Origin: Telmatactis stephensoni
Lineage: Eukaryota > Cnidaria > Anthozoa > Actiniaria > Isophelliidae
Direction: 5' to 3'
DNA length: 64,000 bases
Assembly: GCA_029948255.1 (NCBI GenBank)
Contig: JALIZF010001619.1
Coordinates: forward strand, 124,001 to 188,000
A program made the translations under genes and the position numbers. The first letter of the stretch is position 1. Each line of letters begins with the position of its first letter. Under the pieces are notes generated by a model that worked only from the letters and a program-made list of their open reading frames with translations, did no database searches and was not told where the DNA came from. Shown piece by piece: positions 48,001 to 61,400 of the stretch.

Positions 48001-51000
48001 TTGGCAAGGCATATCTAGTGACTAAACACTGACTTAGTGTGTACTGATGCTGTGTGCTCGACATGTTGAAGACTCTTGTCGTATTGATATTAGGAACAAG
48101 AACCAAGGAATCTATTTGTATTTTACAATCACCAGGTCCATTGTAGGTCAATGTTACATTGTATTCTGTGCCAGCAACAAGGTTTACTAGTCTAGGATGC
48201 ACTCCAGCATTGCCTGAACCTTTTCCAATATTAGCCACAGGGATAGTTTGGCCATCATTCACATTTGGACCAGTGATTTCTGTCTTCATGTCTCCCAATG
48301 TACACTTCCCAGTTGTACTGTATCTGATAATGATGCTATATTGATAGGTTGTACTGACATTTATAGCCTTGAAATGTACACTTTGACCTGGTGACATTTG
48401 AGCATAGCCACGCCCAGTAAAAGCAGACCCCATTCCACTGGCAGGAGTAATCACGTCAAAGTTACCATCTGCTTTTTCTCCTTCAAAGAGAAGGTAATCC
48501 AAGGCAGGGTAAAATCGTCCTGGTGATGCCATAGTGCAGTGATGGCCTTCAACTCCATGTCGACAGTGACATGATCCTGAAGCAAGAAGACTGTATGGTT
48601 CATCATCATCATCATAAGAAGTAATAACCATCTGATACATAGTACCAACTAATAATAATTAGCTTATGAGGTTATAACTAATTCAGTCTATAAGAGCAAC
48701 AATTGCTTAAGGTCCAGACACAAAATGCAACATTTCCAGCAAAATTTTCTGCATTATCAATTGCCATATTGGGTAACACAGTGAACCCCAAAGAAGATAA
48801 GTAAACAGGCAAAATAGACATTCAATATCATGTTTTCCCTTAAAGCAATCATTAAAACAGTGACAGAACTCCCTTACATACCAACTCAATGAGTATATAT
48901 TTCATAGTGTCAGGATTAATAATCGAATCAATGAGTAGGACAATAGTTTTTTATCTTATAGGTCAACAATTTTATATCTTATAGGATTAGTTTAATATTT
49001 AGCGCATGTGAAAACGTAGGTTGAATAAATTATGCACTATATAAATATATATTATTATTATTATTATCACCCTTGGGACCATCAACAGGTGTCTGTCTTA
49101 GAGAGATGTCTTTCTTAGAGAAGTGTCCATCTCAGAGAGAGTTTAAATGCAGCATGTTATTTGTGCAGAAAGGGATCAGCCATGGGTGTCCATTTTTGAG
49201 AAGTTTCCATCTTAGTGAGGAGTCAATTAGAATTTACATTACAAATAGTTTTACTTACCAGTTTGTTTATTACAACCAGGATAAGCACCTCCAAGATCAC
49301 ATGGACATCGTTGGCACCCCTCTGCTTGCGTCTGTGGAAATCTGTAGTAGTCATTCTTACATTCATCACAGTGTTGTCCTTGTATGGAATCCTTACAATT
49401 ACACTGTCCAGATGTCTGATGACATGTTGTACTTCCACCAATAGTACCAACAAGAGTGCAGTTACAAGCTAGAAAACAGGTCAGTAAAATGAGAAAAGAA
49501 ATTCTAGAACATTATTTTGATCATCCATGTGCTTTACCCTTGCCTATCTGTAGCACCAAGGCTGAAAGCTTACATTCTTTATATTTTTTTATCATGTGCC
49601 TACTTATTGATTTATTACACAAAAATTGACTACTGATAATATTCCAGAACATTTGATCATGCACATCATACCCATGCATACATTCTCCCCTAGGGGTATA
49701 GTAAATCCCAATGACCAGGTTTGCATTGATCACATCTTCCACCAAACATTAGGCTTACATAAGCATTGACTACAATATTCTAAAACATTTGATGCTCAAT
49801 TTCATACCCATGCATTCTCCCATAGGGGGAATGGTAAATCCCCAATGACCAGGTTTGCACTGATTACATCTTCTACCAAATACATTGGGCTTGCATGCAC
49901 ATTGTCCAATCTGTTGGGTTGATGTGGCATTTTGTAGGCAGCTTCCATTGTTGATTATACCCTCAGGAAAGCAATCACAAGCTGGGAAAGAAACAAGAAG
50001 CATTCATAAATAAAACAGTCAATAAAACAGTTAATGAACAGTGAAACAGTCAAAGTACTATACATAACCCCCATGTTATATATCTAAAAACTTTGAGATA
50101 TAACATGCATGCTGATTGACTGACAACCATGTTTATATCAGGACAGAGACATGGCTTGCACAAAAACGTTGACAATATTTTATAAAAGCAATATAAAATG
50201 ATCGCTCATCTCTGTACTGTGATATAAACACTGTGGAAGATGTAGAGCATTTGAAAAGCAAGAGAAACACTCTGAGAGAGAACACCCTATGTTCCTTAAA
50301 GCTTGCTTCTTTTTGTGTTCTCCATCTCTTAGTTTGATTACAGAGTATACAGAAAATGAAGGGCACATATTGTACATTATTGTATAGATCCATATCATGC
50401 AAGTGTGACATTATAAATTATTTGATTGATCAGAAAAAGGAATTCACTAACAAATTTGTCACATCAATATTAGTAAAATTGTAAAGCTTTTGGGAGATTG
50501 CTCTTAAAATAACAAAGACACGAACTTTTAAAACTTAGCATTTTTACAAAGAAATGTATGGTGGATGGGCATCACATGCCCGGCGAGCCTCGCTATCATG
50601 CAAAACACATGCTTTCTTTATAAAAATTCCACAAAAATATCTAGCTTCAAAAAATTCATAACTTTGTCAGTTTAAGGGCAATCATTACGAAACTCAGCAG
50701 CTTTACTAATACTGATGTGATGAATTTGATAGTGAAATCATTTTTCTGATAAAAAAATATTTTATAATATCATGCTAGCATGATAAGGGTCTATACAGTC
50801 TGATAAATGCAAGAGAAGTTCACCATTTCTTACCAGTACAAGCACCAGGGTCATTCAGTGGTTTACTCATATCTCTGTAGAATTTGTCAACACACTTTTC
50901 ACAGTGATCTCCTTTGGTATTGTTACGACATCCTTTACATAGTCCATAACCAATGGTAGAGTTATACACACAACTGCTGCCACGATTGTTACAATGACAC

Positions 51001-52677
51001 TCTGAAAGTAAAATATAAAAAGATCAGATCTTTCAACTATTGCCACCCTTTGAATAACTTGAATTTGACATTTAATTGTAGAAATTAAGGTGGTCATAGT
51101 AGAAAGGTAATTATTGTGGAAACTGCTCAACTCTCAAGATAGTGATATGAATGCTCTTTCATCTTATCTAGAGTTGAATCCCAGCAACTCAAACCCTCAG
51201 TAACTTGAAGTTTGCAATAACTGGATTCCAAACTGAACCCTCTTTAAGCATTTACACCATACATTTACTGAAATTTTCCCTTTTATAACTTGAATCATTT
51301 TTTGTTCCCTTGAAGTTTGAGTTATTGGGAACCAACTGCATACAGTTTAGATACAGCATAGTACGACTTGTATTTAATCATAACATGAAAAATTTCTATT
51401 CCACACTTAGATGTATATACTGTACTATACTGTACTCTACAGGGCCCAATTGTTTAAAGTAGGTAAGCGCCAACCCATGGTTAAATTATCTAAACAAAAC
51501 CACTAGTGTTAACCATGGGTTAGCACTAACCCACTTTCAAACAACCAAGCCAAGGGGTGTTGCATGGATTTTTAAGCTGCTGGGATTGAAACTATCAAAC
51601 CCCTTGGAAAATCCATGATATTTTGAGGGAAGTACACACAAATGCAAAGATGTATAAAATATATACAATGCCTCCATCATGAATTCTCTATTACCTTGAC
51701 ATTCATTTCCATCTGTTTTGTTTGCTTGTTGCCAAGGACGGTTATTATACAAAGGTTTACACTGCTCACAGTTCCTACCCATGGTATTATGTTCACATGA
51801 GCAATATGCATCCAACCCTTCACCCATACATCCTGTTGCATGACCATTACAATCACAACGACCTGTTATATCAATCTCTGTAATTGCATAATAGTACTTT
51901 ATTAAATGATCTTTTTTATCAAAAAATATCTCTAGTCCATCAGTTGCTGGATACTCCAGTCGTATTCGAACATTTGTAGCAACAAGACCAGATTGAACAT
52001 CTTTGGACATGAAATCACAAACTTGATACCGTGAACCACCATCATACCTAACACGACCATATTTTTTGGGACGTTCCCTGCTATCTTTCTCTGTACACCT
52101 AACTTTGAAAGGATTTGATGGATTAATTGAATTTTCAGTTGGCATATTGTAGGAGTTATCACATCTTTTAGCAAAATATTGCAGAGGAATCCAAGTATGT
52201 CCATTATCAATTGATCTCTCCATTATCATTGCTCTGGGTCTTTCAGTGTGAAATGTGACTTGAATATGTCCTGAGATAAGATAACTAGTACCGAAATGAC
52301 AATGTAATATTGACTTTTAAAGGATTTTTGTTAGTTGTGATACCAAGCTGATTTGTGTGCCACCATGTCTGCGACTGCCACCATGTATTGTCCAGTCCAT
52401 CAACAAGAAAGTCTACAGGATGCTTTAGACTTGCATTGTTAGCATTGCAATAACTACATGGGGAACCAGATAATTCACAATACTCTTCAAATCCTTTCTC
52501 CCCACATGTATTGGTAACGGTAGTGTTCTTTCTTGCCGACACCGTAACAGGAGGTGGTATGCAAGGTTTTGCTTTCCCATTCTTGTCGTAGCAGCTATCA
52601 TATGCGCAGAACTCTCCATGGCTTATAGGAATAGTTGTGCTAAATACAAATAGCAATAAACAATACAAAGTTAACAT
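39042..52677 (-). CDS. Laminin chain A: hybrid LN-LE-LF-LE-L4-LE-coiled-coil chain, 15 exons (about 1,758 aa)
   Basis: The ATG at 52677 gives a signal peptide ([21 protein letters not shown]). Exons: 52677-51695, 51001-50834, 49981-49808, 49468-49259, 48576-47926, 47503-47357, 46500-46252, 45837-45665, 44955-44580, 43764-43543, 43134-42970, 42460-41993, 41325-41015, 40747-40265, 39539-39042. All junctions are GT/AG and phases join. One extra base near 52,291 interrupts the LN domain; removing it restores [16 protein letters not shown]. Domains: LN (about 22-271), LE repeats, LF (about 512-728), LE, L4 (about 845-1035), LE, coiled coil (about 1173-1758) ending in ...TREC. Like B it joins an alpha-5-like short arm to a gamma-like rod without LG domains. 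It is a secreted basement-membrane-type subunit; partners are unknown. It shares a 632-bp head-to-head promoter region with the NDUFAF3-like gene. Repeats crowd its introns. Confidence 0.92.
39556..39767 (-). mobile_element. tRNA-derived SINE, copy 2
   Basis: On the minus strand it reads ggagcaaggatggcacagtt, then ggttagtgcgcggcc (A-box region) and a well-kept B box, cgagttcgattccc. The body tttcctttccgtgtagcttt and acccgtaaa match copy 1 at 3,764. The tail is aaataaatttacctttacc. It lies in the intron before the last laminin A exon. Confidence 0.8.
40878..40985. mobile_element. CRE-bearing MITE, one terminal arm
   Basis: gggctctgattggtcgagaaccgtg...tagatgacgtcattgaatttt...cgctgattggttgaaatgttt is the outer arm of the 4,352 family, with TGACGTCA intact; the central fold is missing. 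Confidence 0.7.
41385..41790. mobile_element. Palindromic MITE ('gattggctgg/acagagac' family) with later insertion
   Basis: Outer arm gatataacgcgctcgctgattggctgg; inverted inner arms gatgtagagcactcaaaaagc / cttgtgctctacatcttcc. The right half is interrupted by an 81-bp insertion (41656-41736). Confidence 0.8.
41656..41736 (-). mobile_element. 81-bp insertion with 12-bp target duplication and hammerhead-like core (Penelope-type remnant?)
   Basis: atcttccaacct occurs at both borders (41644-41655, 41737-41748), a clean target-site duplication inside the MITE. On the minus strand 41726-41702 reads CTGATGA, a 5-bp GGGCC/GGCCC stem with UUA loop, then GAAA, the conserved core of a hammerhead ribozyme. 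Penelope-like elements are known to carry such minimal hammerheads. The short stem III (AGC UU GGU) has one mismatch and stem I is not evident, so activity is doubtful. Confidence 0.5.
42575..42950. repeat. Degenerate ~24-bp repeat 'gctaagggagcgttgcgtgacaa'
   Basis: About 15 imperfect units between laminin A exons 42460-41993 and 43134-42970. Confidence 0.75.
43215..43497. repeat. 46-bp minisatellite
   Basis: Units start at 43215, 43261 and 43307 (46-bp spacing) and continue with one shortened copy. Each reads aaattgttgcgcgcaatgga...ttacatcgtgtgtcaacc. Confidence 0.85.
43875..44545. mobile_element. CRE-bearing MITE cluster: nested/tandem copies
   Basis: At least two copies are fused: outer arms at 43,905 (gctctgattggtcgaaagtc), 44,140-44,340 with a near-perfect central fold (gtacgccacgagacgaagtc; cgattagagtacagacgcac), and reversed outer arms at 44,385-44,470 and 44,495-44,530. 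It fills the laminin A intron between exons 44955-44580 and 43764-43543. Confidence 0.75.
45290..45645. repeat. ~30/60-bp minisatellite 'caggaagcccatgtgattggtcag'
   Basis: About eleven copies of aggaagcccatgtgattggt alternate with spacers cagttttgaa and cagggtttttttc. It ends about 20 bp from the donor of exon 45837-45665. Confidence 0.9.
45965..46190. mobile_element. Palindromic MITE ('gattggctgg/acagagac' family) copy
   Basis: gcactgattggctggctttcatgtttatatcagaggacagagacacg...ataaacactctggaagatgtatagcac...cttgtgctctacatctcc: left arm plus shortened right arm. Confidence 0.75.
47103..47222. mobile_element. Small MITE ('cgtatgactgtgaaaac' family) copy
   Basis: Ends atgagtgtgaaatggactgc and gtgtgctgttttcacagtcatac are inverted; about 120 bp, in a laminin A intron. 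Confidence 0.65.
47609..47905. repeat. (TGTAT)n pentanucleotide microsatellite
   Basis: A pure tgtattgtattgtat run from about 47,785 to 47,904, preceded by related tgcattgcattgcat and interrupted copies. It ends about 20 bp from the donor of the LF exon. Open frames in several frames and both strands come from the 5-bp unit lacking stops. Confidence 0.92.
47926..48576 (-). other. Laminin A LF (domain IV type B) exon
   Basis: It continues an LE repeat split at the intron ([23 protein letters not shown]), then the LF module: [61 protein letters not shown] and a closing Cys pair. The single-exon layout and phases (1 in, 1 out) are the same as the LF exon of laminin B. Confidence 0.88.
49629..49774 (-). 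repeat. Partial tandem copy of laminin A exon 3 with its donor
   Basis: A unit of about 138 bp covering the last ~100 nt of exon 49981-49808, its donor and ~35 bp of intron is repeated immediately downstream. Compare aatgaccaggtttgcattga at about 49,711 with aatgaccaggtttgcactga at about 49,843. The copy keeps GCATGG|gtatga but has no acceptor and has lost LE spacing, so it is not a functional exon. Confidence 0.85.
50095..50345. mobile_element. Palindromic MITE ('gattggctgg/acagagac' family) copy
   Basis: gagatataacatgcatgctgattgactgaca...acagagacatggcttgcac...cactgtggaagatgtagagca...ttttgtgttctccatctct; same order as the copies at 41,385 and 45,965. Confidence 0.75.
51442..51550. mobile_element. 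Short palindromic MITE ('gcgccaacccatggtta')
   Basis: Arms gttaaagtaggtaagcgccaacccatggtta-type and taaccatgggttagcactaa...cccactttcaaacaa pair over about 35 bp in the intron after laminin A exon 1. Confidence 0.75.
51695..52677 (-). other. Laminin A exon 1: signal peptide, LN domain, first LE (one +1 frameshift)
   Basis: LN landmarks: [46 protein letters not shown] and [20 protein letters not shown], then LE1 through [22 protein letters not shown]. The frame breaks between NITLSF and HIQVTFH, where one surplus base (c at 52291-52292) is present. A 21-nt 'intron' here fits GT...AG but leaves the wrong frame, so an insertion is the better reading. Confidence 0.88.
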
Positions 52678-53309
52678 TTTAAGACCTTAAAATGGAAGTT
52701 TGGTCATGAAGAGTACTGTGGTGGTCTTCTCCTACATTAATAGATCTAATAATTAAAAACATCCCAAGATAAAGCTAATGTTTTATTAACTACTTGTGGC
52801 AATAAACAAAAACATAAAAACTGGATATGGAATCGATCATAAAATTTAAATTTATTCACTAATAAAAACAGCGTTTATTTCATTTGAATTTCTATCAAAA
52901 TCACGATACATTACTGTTCTAAGAATATTTAAAAAGGGGGTGTATAAAGGAATGATCCAAAGATTATCTATACAGAATATAACTTTAGGTAAGATACCTG
53001 CCAACCGTCAAATCCTTCAAGCTGTTTCGTAGTCAGATGGATTACAGGTACTTGGACCGCTGCCATTTCAGGCACTTCACGAACTTTCTAGTGGCTTTTT
53101 AAGACTGTAAACTCACATACTACCTTATGCATACATTAATAAATGCTCTCTACGCCGAAATAAAACCATAAATTACTAAAAAGAAGAGTGACAATTGCGA
53201 GTTCAAGAAGAAATGCCAAACTTTTTCTCAAACTAAATTTCCCGCCAGTCTTTGTTCTCATGGGCATTACTGCTGTCTAAAGATATCGTCGGCTCAATAC
53301 AAATCCAAG
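52678..53309. promoter_or_regulatory. Shared head-to-head promoter region (laminin A / NDUFAF3-like)
   Basis: The two start codons face away from each other across 632 bp, so both promoters and 5' UTRs must fit here unless upstream exons exist. The NDUFAF3 side ends in ccaagATGGCGGCTG, a YY1-type motif on the start codon. No TATA element is obvious on that side. Confidence 0.55.
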
Positions 53310-56400
<3,091 letters not shown>

Positions 56401-56690
56401 AAATAAACATAGTATTTTCAATTTTCCTTTGGAAAGTGTCATTAACTGTAAAGAGCGGCAATGTAAGCCAGAAGCAGAAGCAAAATATGCAGACTCAGTA
56501 ATTGTCTATTGTATTCTCTCGCAACTTGGTTGAGAAGTGCAACATGGCTGAGTCTATGTATCTTGCTTCCACTTCTACTCCCTTTGCTTGTGAAAACCTG
56601 GTCTTACAGTACAAAAATAAACCAAGATAGAAACTGAAGAAGTTGTCCCGTTTATTAGCTTCATAGGTTATAGGCATAATCTTAAAGTGT

Positions 56691-57120
56691 CCTTTTAGAG
56701 GGGGACATGGGGGTTACCAAAAATCTGCAAATCCGCAAGAAAAATCGTTGAAACCGCAAATCCGCTTGCGAAATTGATTAAAATCCGCATGTGTGATTTC
56801 TGTAATAAAAGCACTTGAAAACGTCTATATTAAAACAAATGCTTAGTTATACACATTTGCATGCCATGATTTGATATAAAGTTTGTTCCGCAATGGAATA
56901 TTGTTAAAGAAAGCGATTTCTCTGACGCAAAGTACGTTACACATGTCCGCAAGTAGCATGGTCATATAAATTATAGTTTTCAAAGGATCGTTTCTTCAAA
57001 TCCGCGATTTTGACCATTGTGGATGAATCCGCAAATCCGTTCCTAAAAATATCATTATCCGAGAATCCGCACGTAAAGGCTCAATCCGCCGATCTGCAAA
57101 CCCCCATGTCCCCCTCCTTT
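56691..57120. mobile_element. 430-bp foldback element ('gagggggacatgggggt' ends)
   Basis: Termini gagggggacatgggggtt / aacccccatgtccccctc; the interior is rich in 'aaatccgcaaatccgc' words in both orientations. It lies about 290 bp past the NDUFAF3 stop codon. Confidence 0.85.
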
Positions 57121-58482
57121 TGGAAAGAAATTTTCTTAACCACCACTGTCCACTTCACAATTGAAACACGAAAGAGTTACTCCAACCCTACTCTATTCTC
57201 ATCAATTAATTTTAATGTTTTCCATAGAAAATGTTTGTTCTTAAAGTTTCTCTAAGTACCTCTAAGTCATATCCTAGCACAGATTTTTAGGGTAGGGGTG
57301 TAAGAGGGGTGGAGGGGCGTGCAACCTTCCTGAGACAACTGAGCCATTAATTTTCTTCTGACACTTTTCCAAAATATTTCTGGATCCTCTAGACGATTTA
57401 CGATATTTCTAACGCTACAGCCTCCTGAAAGATAATGCTAGATCTACCTCTGGAAAACGGGTCAATTAATGTCTTAATTGAGAAGTCACTTTTAGATCTA
57501 GGGGGGAAAATAAATCTCAAGTCACGCTAATATTTGGTACCAACAAAAACAAAACATATATCAAACCTTACTGATTTCCCGAAACTACTAGAGTCAATGA
57601 TTTTGACCCCTGGAGTGGTGTGGTTTTACAGATTTCAGGTTGTGAGATAATTGACTGGCACACCCAGTAGTAGCTATCAATATACAGGCCGCTATAAGCT
57701 ATCATATAACACGTCGTAAGCCTATTATATAGTTCGCGGAAGCTATAATATTTAGAGTATTTAACGTAATGTCTAACGTATGGGAAAATGTGTAAATAAA
57801 TCATTCTGATGCTCGTTAATTATAGTCATCGATTTAACTTGTTTATAACATTATTTATTGTATCATTCATTAGATAATTATTCAAAATTATTTTCAGAAA
57901 CTGGTCTTCACGTTGAGCAAGATTCTTTGGAATCCGTGTCAACGCGCGATTTTGATCGAATTGAGGATCAGCGTCGAAAGTTCAGACAACTGAAGTCAGC
58001 ACGGGTCACGCTATCTGTGGTTTAGTCGAGTGTTAACTTTTTGACATCGAACAAGCGCTGTAAAGGAAGAAATAACTGGTAAATTTAAAAATCGCTTAAA
58101 ATTAAAATAGTTTACAAAGTTTTATAAAAGAAATGCTCAACTTTGATTTGAAGCCCTTTAATTAGTTTTGTGTTAAAAATCAGTATCAGTTTACAATAAT
58201 TTGATAAATATTCTTGTTAATTACATGCAGCCATGCCCTCATTCCGAGGAAAACCTCTCACATTTCACGATTTCTAACATGATTGGCTAATATCTACCAC
58301 TCTGTTCATTAACCAATCAGAACGCGCGCCTTTCCATTGAAATTTTAGCATTTCTCCATAGCAGGCAAGCGCCGGCGAAGCTGAAGCCAAAAGGTCACTG
58401 AATTGTTATCATACTCAAGGCCTGGTGTATCGTGTTGCCTTCTCTTTACCCTCAGCGAAGGAATTCAGCAAAACAGAGAGCC
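57121..58482. promoter_or_regulatory. Upstream region of laminin C, possible non-coding first exon
   Basis: No coding exon seen. Around 57,900-58,077 the base composition rises and the segment ends ggaagaaataactg|gtaaat, a usable 5' splice site, so it may be a 5' UTR exon. A candidate acceptor before the ATG is catactcaag|gcc near 58,420. This is inference. Confidence 0.3.
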
Positions 58483-61400
58483 ATGATGGCGTTCTGTTCG
58501 CACGAAGGCCGTGGTTTCTCTGCTAGATCGATTTGGGTCGTGTTCCTCGCTTCACTTGTTTTTCTTGTCGCAGTTCAGGACGCTAGTTCACAACTACAGT
58601 CGAAGTGTTATAGATATCCGAACAAGAGAAGTCCTCAAAGATGTATACCAGAGTTTGGTAATGCTGCTTTTAACAAGAGAGTAATATCGAACAATACTTG
58701 TGGCGCTAAACCAGAAAGGTTTTGTGTACAAACTGGAGTTCTTGATGTAAAGAAAGAATGTGAAGTCTGTGATGCATCGAACCCACGTTATGCACACCCT
58801 GCCTCGTTTATTACTGACATAAAAGACGATCAAAACCGTACATGGTGGCAATCACAAAGTCTCTTGGAAAACAGTGTCAGACCTGTTACCTTAACTTTGG
58901 ATCTAGGAAAGTCTTTTGATGTGTCCTACATTAGAATTCGCTTCAGATCGCCAAGACCCGAATCCATGGCGATTTATAAAAAGACATCTTACGATCGTGA
59001 TGCTAAATGGATCCCATATCAATACTTCTCAGCTTCATGCAAGAAAACTTACAATGTTGATCCATATTCTGATGTCCCAAGGTATAATCAACAGAAAGCA
59101 CTTTGCTCGGATCTGTTCGCAAGCATTTCGCCTCTCACTGGTGGAAATGTGGCATTCAGTACTTTACAAGATCGTCCTGATGCTTACAACTTTGACAACA
59201 GCCCTGCTTTACAAGAATGGGTGACTGCGGTAGCCATTCGTATCGACTTAGATCGCATGAATACGTTTGGCGATGAAGTATTTGGAGATCCTAATGTTCT
59301 TAGAAGTTATTACTTTGCTATAATTGATCTTTCTGTTGGTGGAAGATGCAAATGTAATGGACACGCTGGTAGTTGTGTGGAGAGACCCCAAGGTGACGGC
59401 ACAGTTCGTCTTCAATGTGACTGCGAACATAACACGGCTGGTGTCGATTGTCAAAAATGTTTGCCTCTTTACAACGACAGAAAATGGGCAAGAGCTTCGC
59501 CTTCCAATCCCAACATTTGTGTCCGTAAGTAGAAATTGTTATTTCATGTCCCTTTTTGATATGACAAATTGTATAGTACCCATCTCTCATACTATGAAAC
59601 CAATTTCTTATTTACGTCTCAAAATTTTATTTCAAGTTTTCCAGTGCTATTTTGCCAAATTTAGCTATCAAAATTTCCTAAATGTTTTAATCACTGGAAG
59701 TTGTGATCTATCGTCTTGCACGTTCACCTTTACCGGAAGTTACAAAATCCAATCTGGTCGCGATGTGGTCGGTCGGTCTGTGTGTGATTTCCTTTGTGAG
59801 ATAAAATTTTGCCAGAAATCAACTTTTTTCGATGTTTTGATCTTGTCTTTATTTAACGATGTAAGTGCATTCGTATGCAATCGCATTACCATTAAGTTTA
59901 GATTTGCGTTTCTCTGTAGACCGCAAGTGCCCTCTCGATAGGTGGCTGGATTGATGTTCCCGCCAACCTTTTGTCATATTTGTGGTCATATCTTGAATGG
60001 AAACAGGAATCATGATAGTGCACGCTTTCAAAATAGCCATCATATAACGCGCGCTCTCATTGGACGAACGGACGCGTATACTGCATATGCACACAGTACG
60101 CTTTTCGCATACTTTTCGACATTTTGGTCATTGTAAATATATACTAAATGCGCTCGAAAACAATGTTGTATTTTATAAAAGAAATACAAAACTGACTTAG
60201 CGATTGATCAGCAGTCTCGAAAAGCATTGAAAAACCTTGAAAGCACTACTCGAAGTTCTCTTAACACTTCTCTCGTGATCTAAATCTGCACAGAACACGC
60301 ACGAACTGTTTTCTATTTCTCCAGTAACAGCACGCTCACAAGCTCACTTTTATCTATCAAACAATCTAGAATAGAAAGGCTTCGCTATCACGTTATGAGT
60401 CTGTGTAATTTTGAAATTGCACTGTGGAATTTCTACCACTCCAAATTTATTTTATTTTCAACAAAAATAAATACCGTTGAACGTTCTTTGGCAAACCACA
60501 ACCTACGAACCTCTTCCAGTAAATTAATCCGGCCACGTTTTCGTGCATAAATGGCCTGATCAATTTCAGTCGTCTCATCTAGGTAGGCAATTATATTACG
60601 CCATTTCTTTTTTAATTTTCAGTAATTAAATGTAACAGAATTAAACTGTAATAAAATCTATCGCATTCTAGAAATATTTCGAAATTTCCTTCTACCAAGT
60701 AGCCACTTAATATAATACATGAAAGTAAAGTGTAATATTTGTCTTTCGCTTGTTTTTAATACAAAAGTCAGGTATTCGTGTGTTTCGTTGATATCATTCC
60801 TTATCAGCATCCAGATAAGTGTGGATTATGATGATACTAAGGTTATTAAAGGTTATTTATGAAGTATGTCGAAGTTCTCGCGCTAAATCAATCTAATATT
60901 TGGAATGTCAGCTGGAGCTCAGTTTCGTAAAAATTGGAATGAACAGTCCGAAGTCGGGATTAGTGTGACAGAAATGAATTGATGTAGGAAACTGAGATTA
61001 CTGTTATTGACTAACTATTTTCTCTCGACATAGGCTGTAACTGCAATGGTCTCGCTGATACTTGCGTCTACGATGAAAAGCGCTTCCAAGAAACTGGCCA
61101 TGGAGGTGTATGCATTGATTGTAAAAGAAACACTGATGGCCCAAATTGTGAGAGATGTAAAGAGAACTTCTTCCGTAAAACTGCTAAAGACACTTGTTTA
61201 TTTTGTAATTGTAACCCAATTGGATCCGAGTCACTGCAGTGTAGGAGTGATGGACAGTGCAAATGTAAACCTGGTGTGATGGGAATCAAGTGTGATCGAT
61301 GTCAACCCACCTTTTTCGGATTCTCATCAACTGGATGCAGGTAACTTTAGCTGATCGGAAATGAATTTTGTGAAATTTTGCTTACCCAAAAGACTGAGGT

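Noticed and set aside
47625..48025. Long open frames on both strands over the (TGTAT)n array
   Set aside because: A 5-bp unit without stops opens several frames at once; the translation is a pure repeat and the region is intronic to laminin A.
52277..52297. 21-nt GT...AG micro-intron in laminin A exon 1
   Set aside because: Removing it leaves the downstream LN domain out of frame, whereas deleting one base restores a perfect LN alignment.
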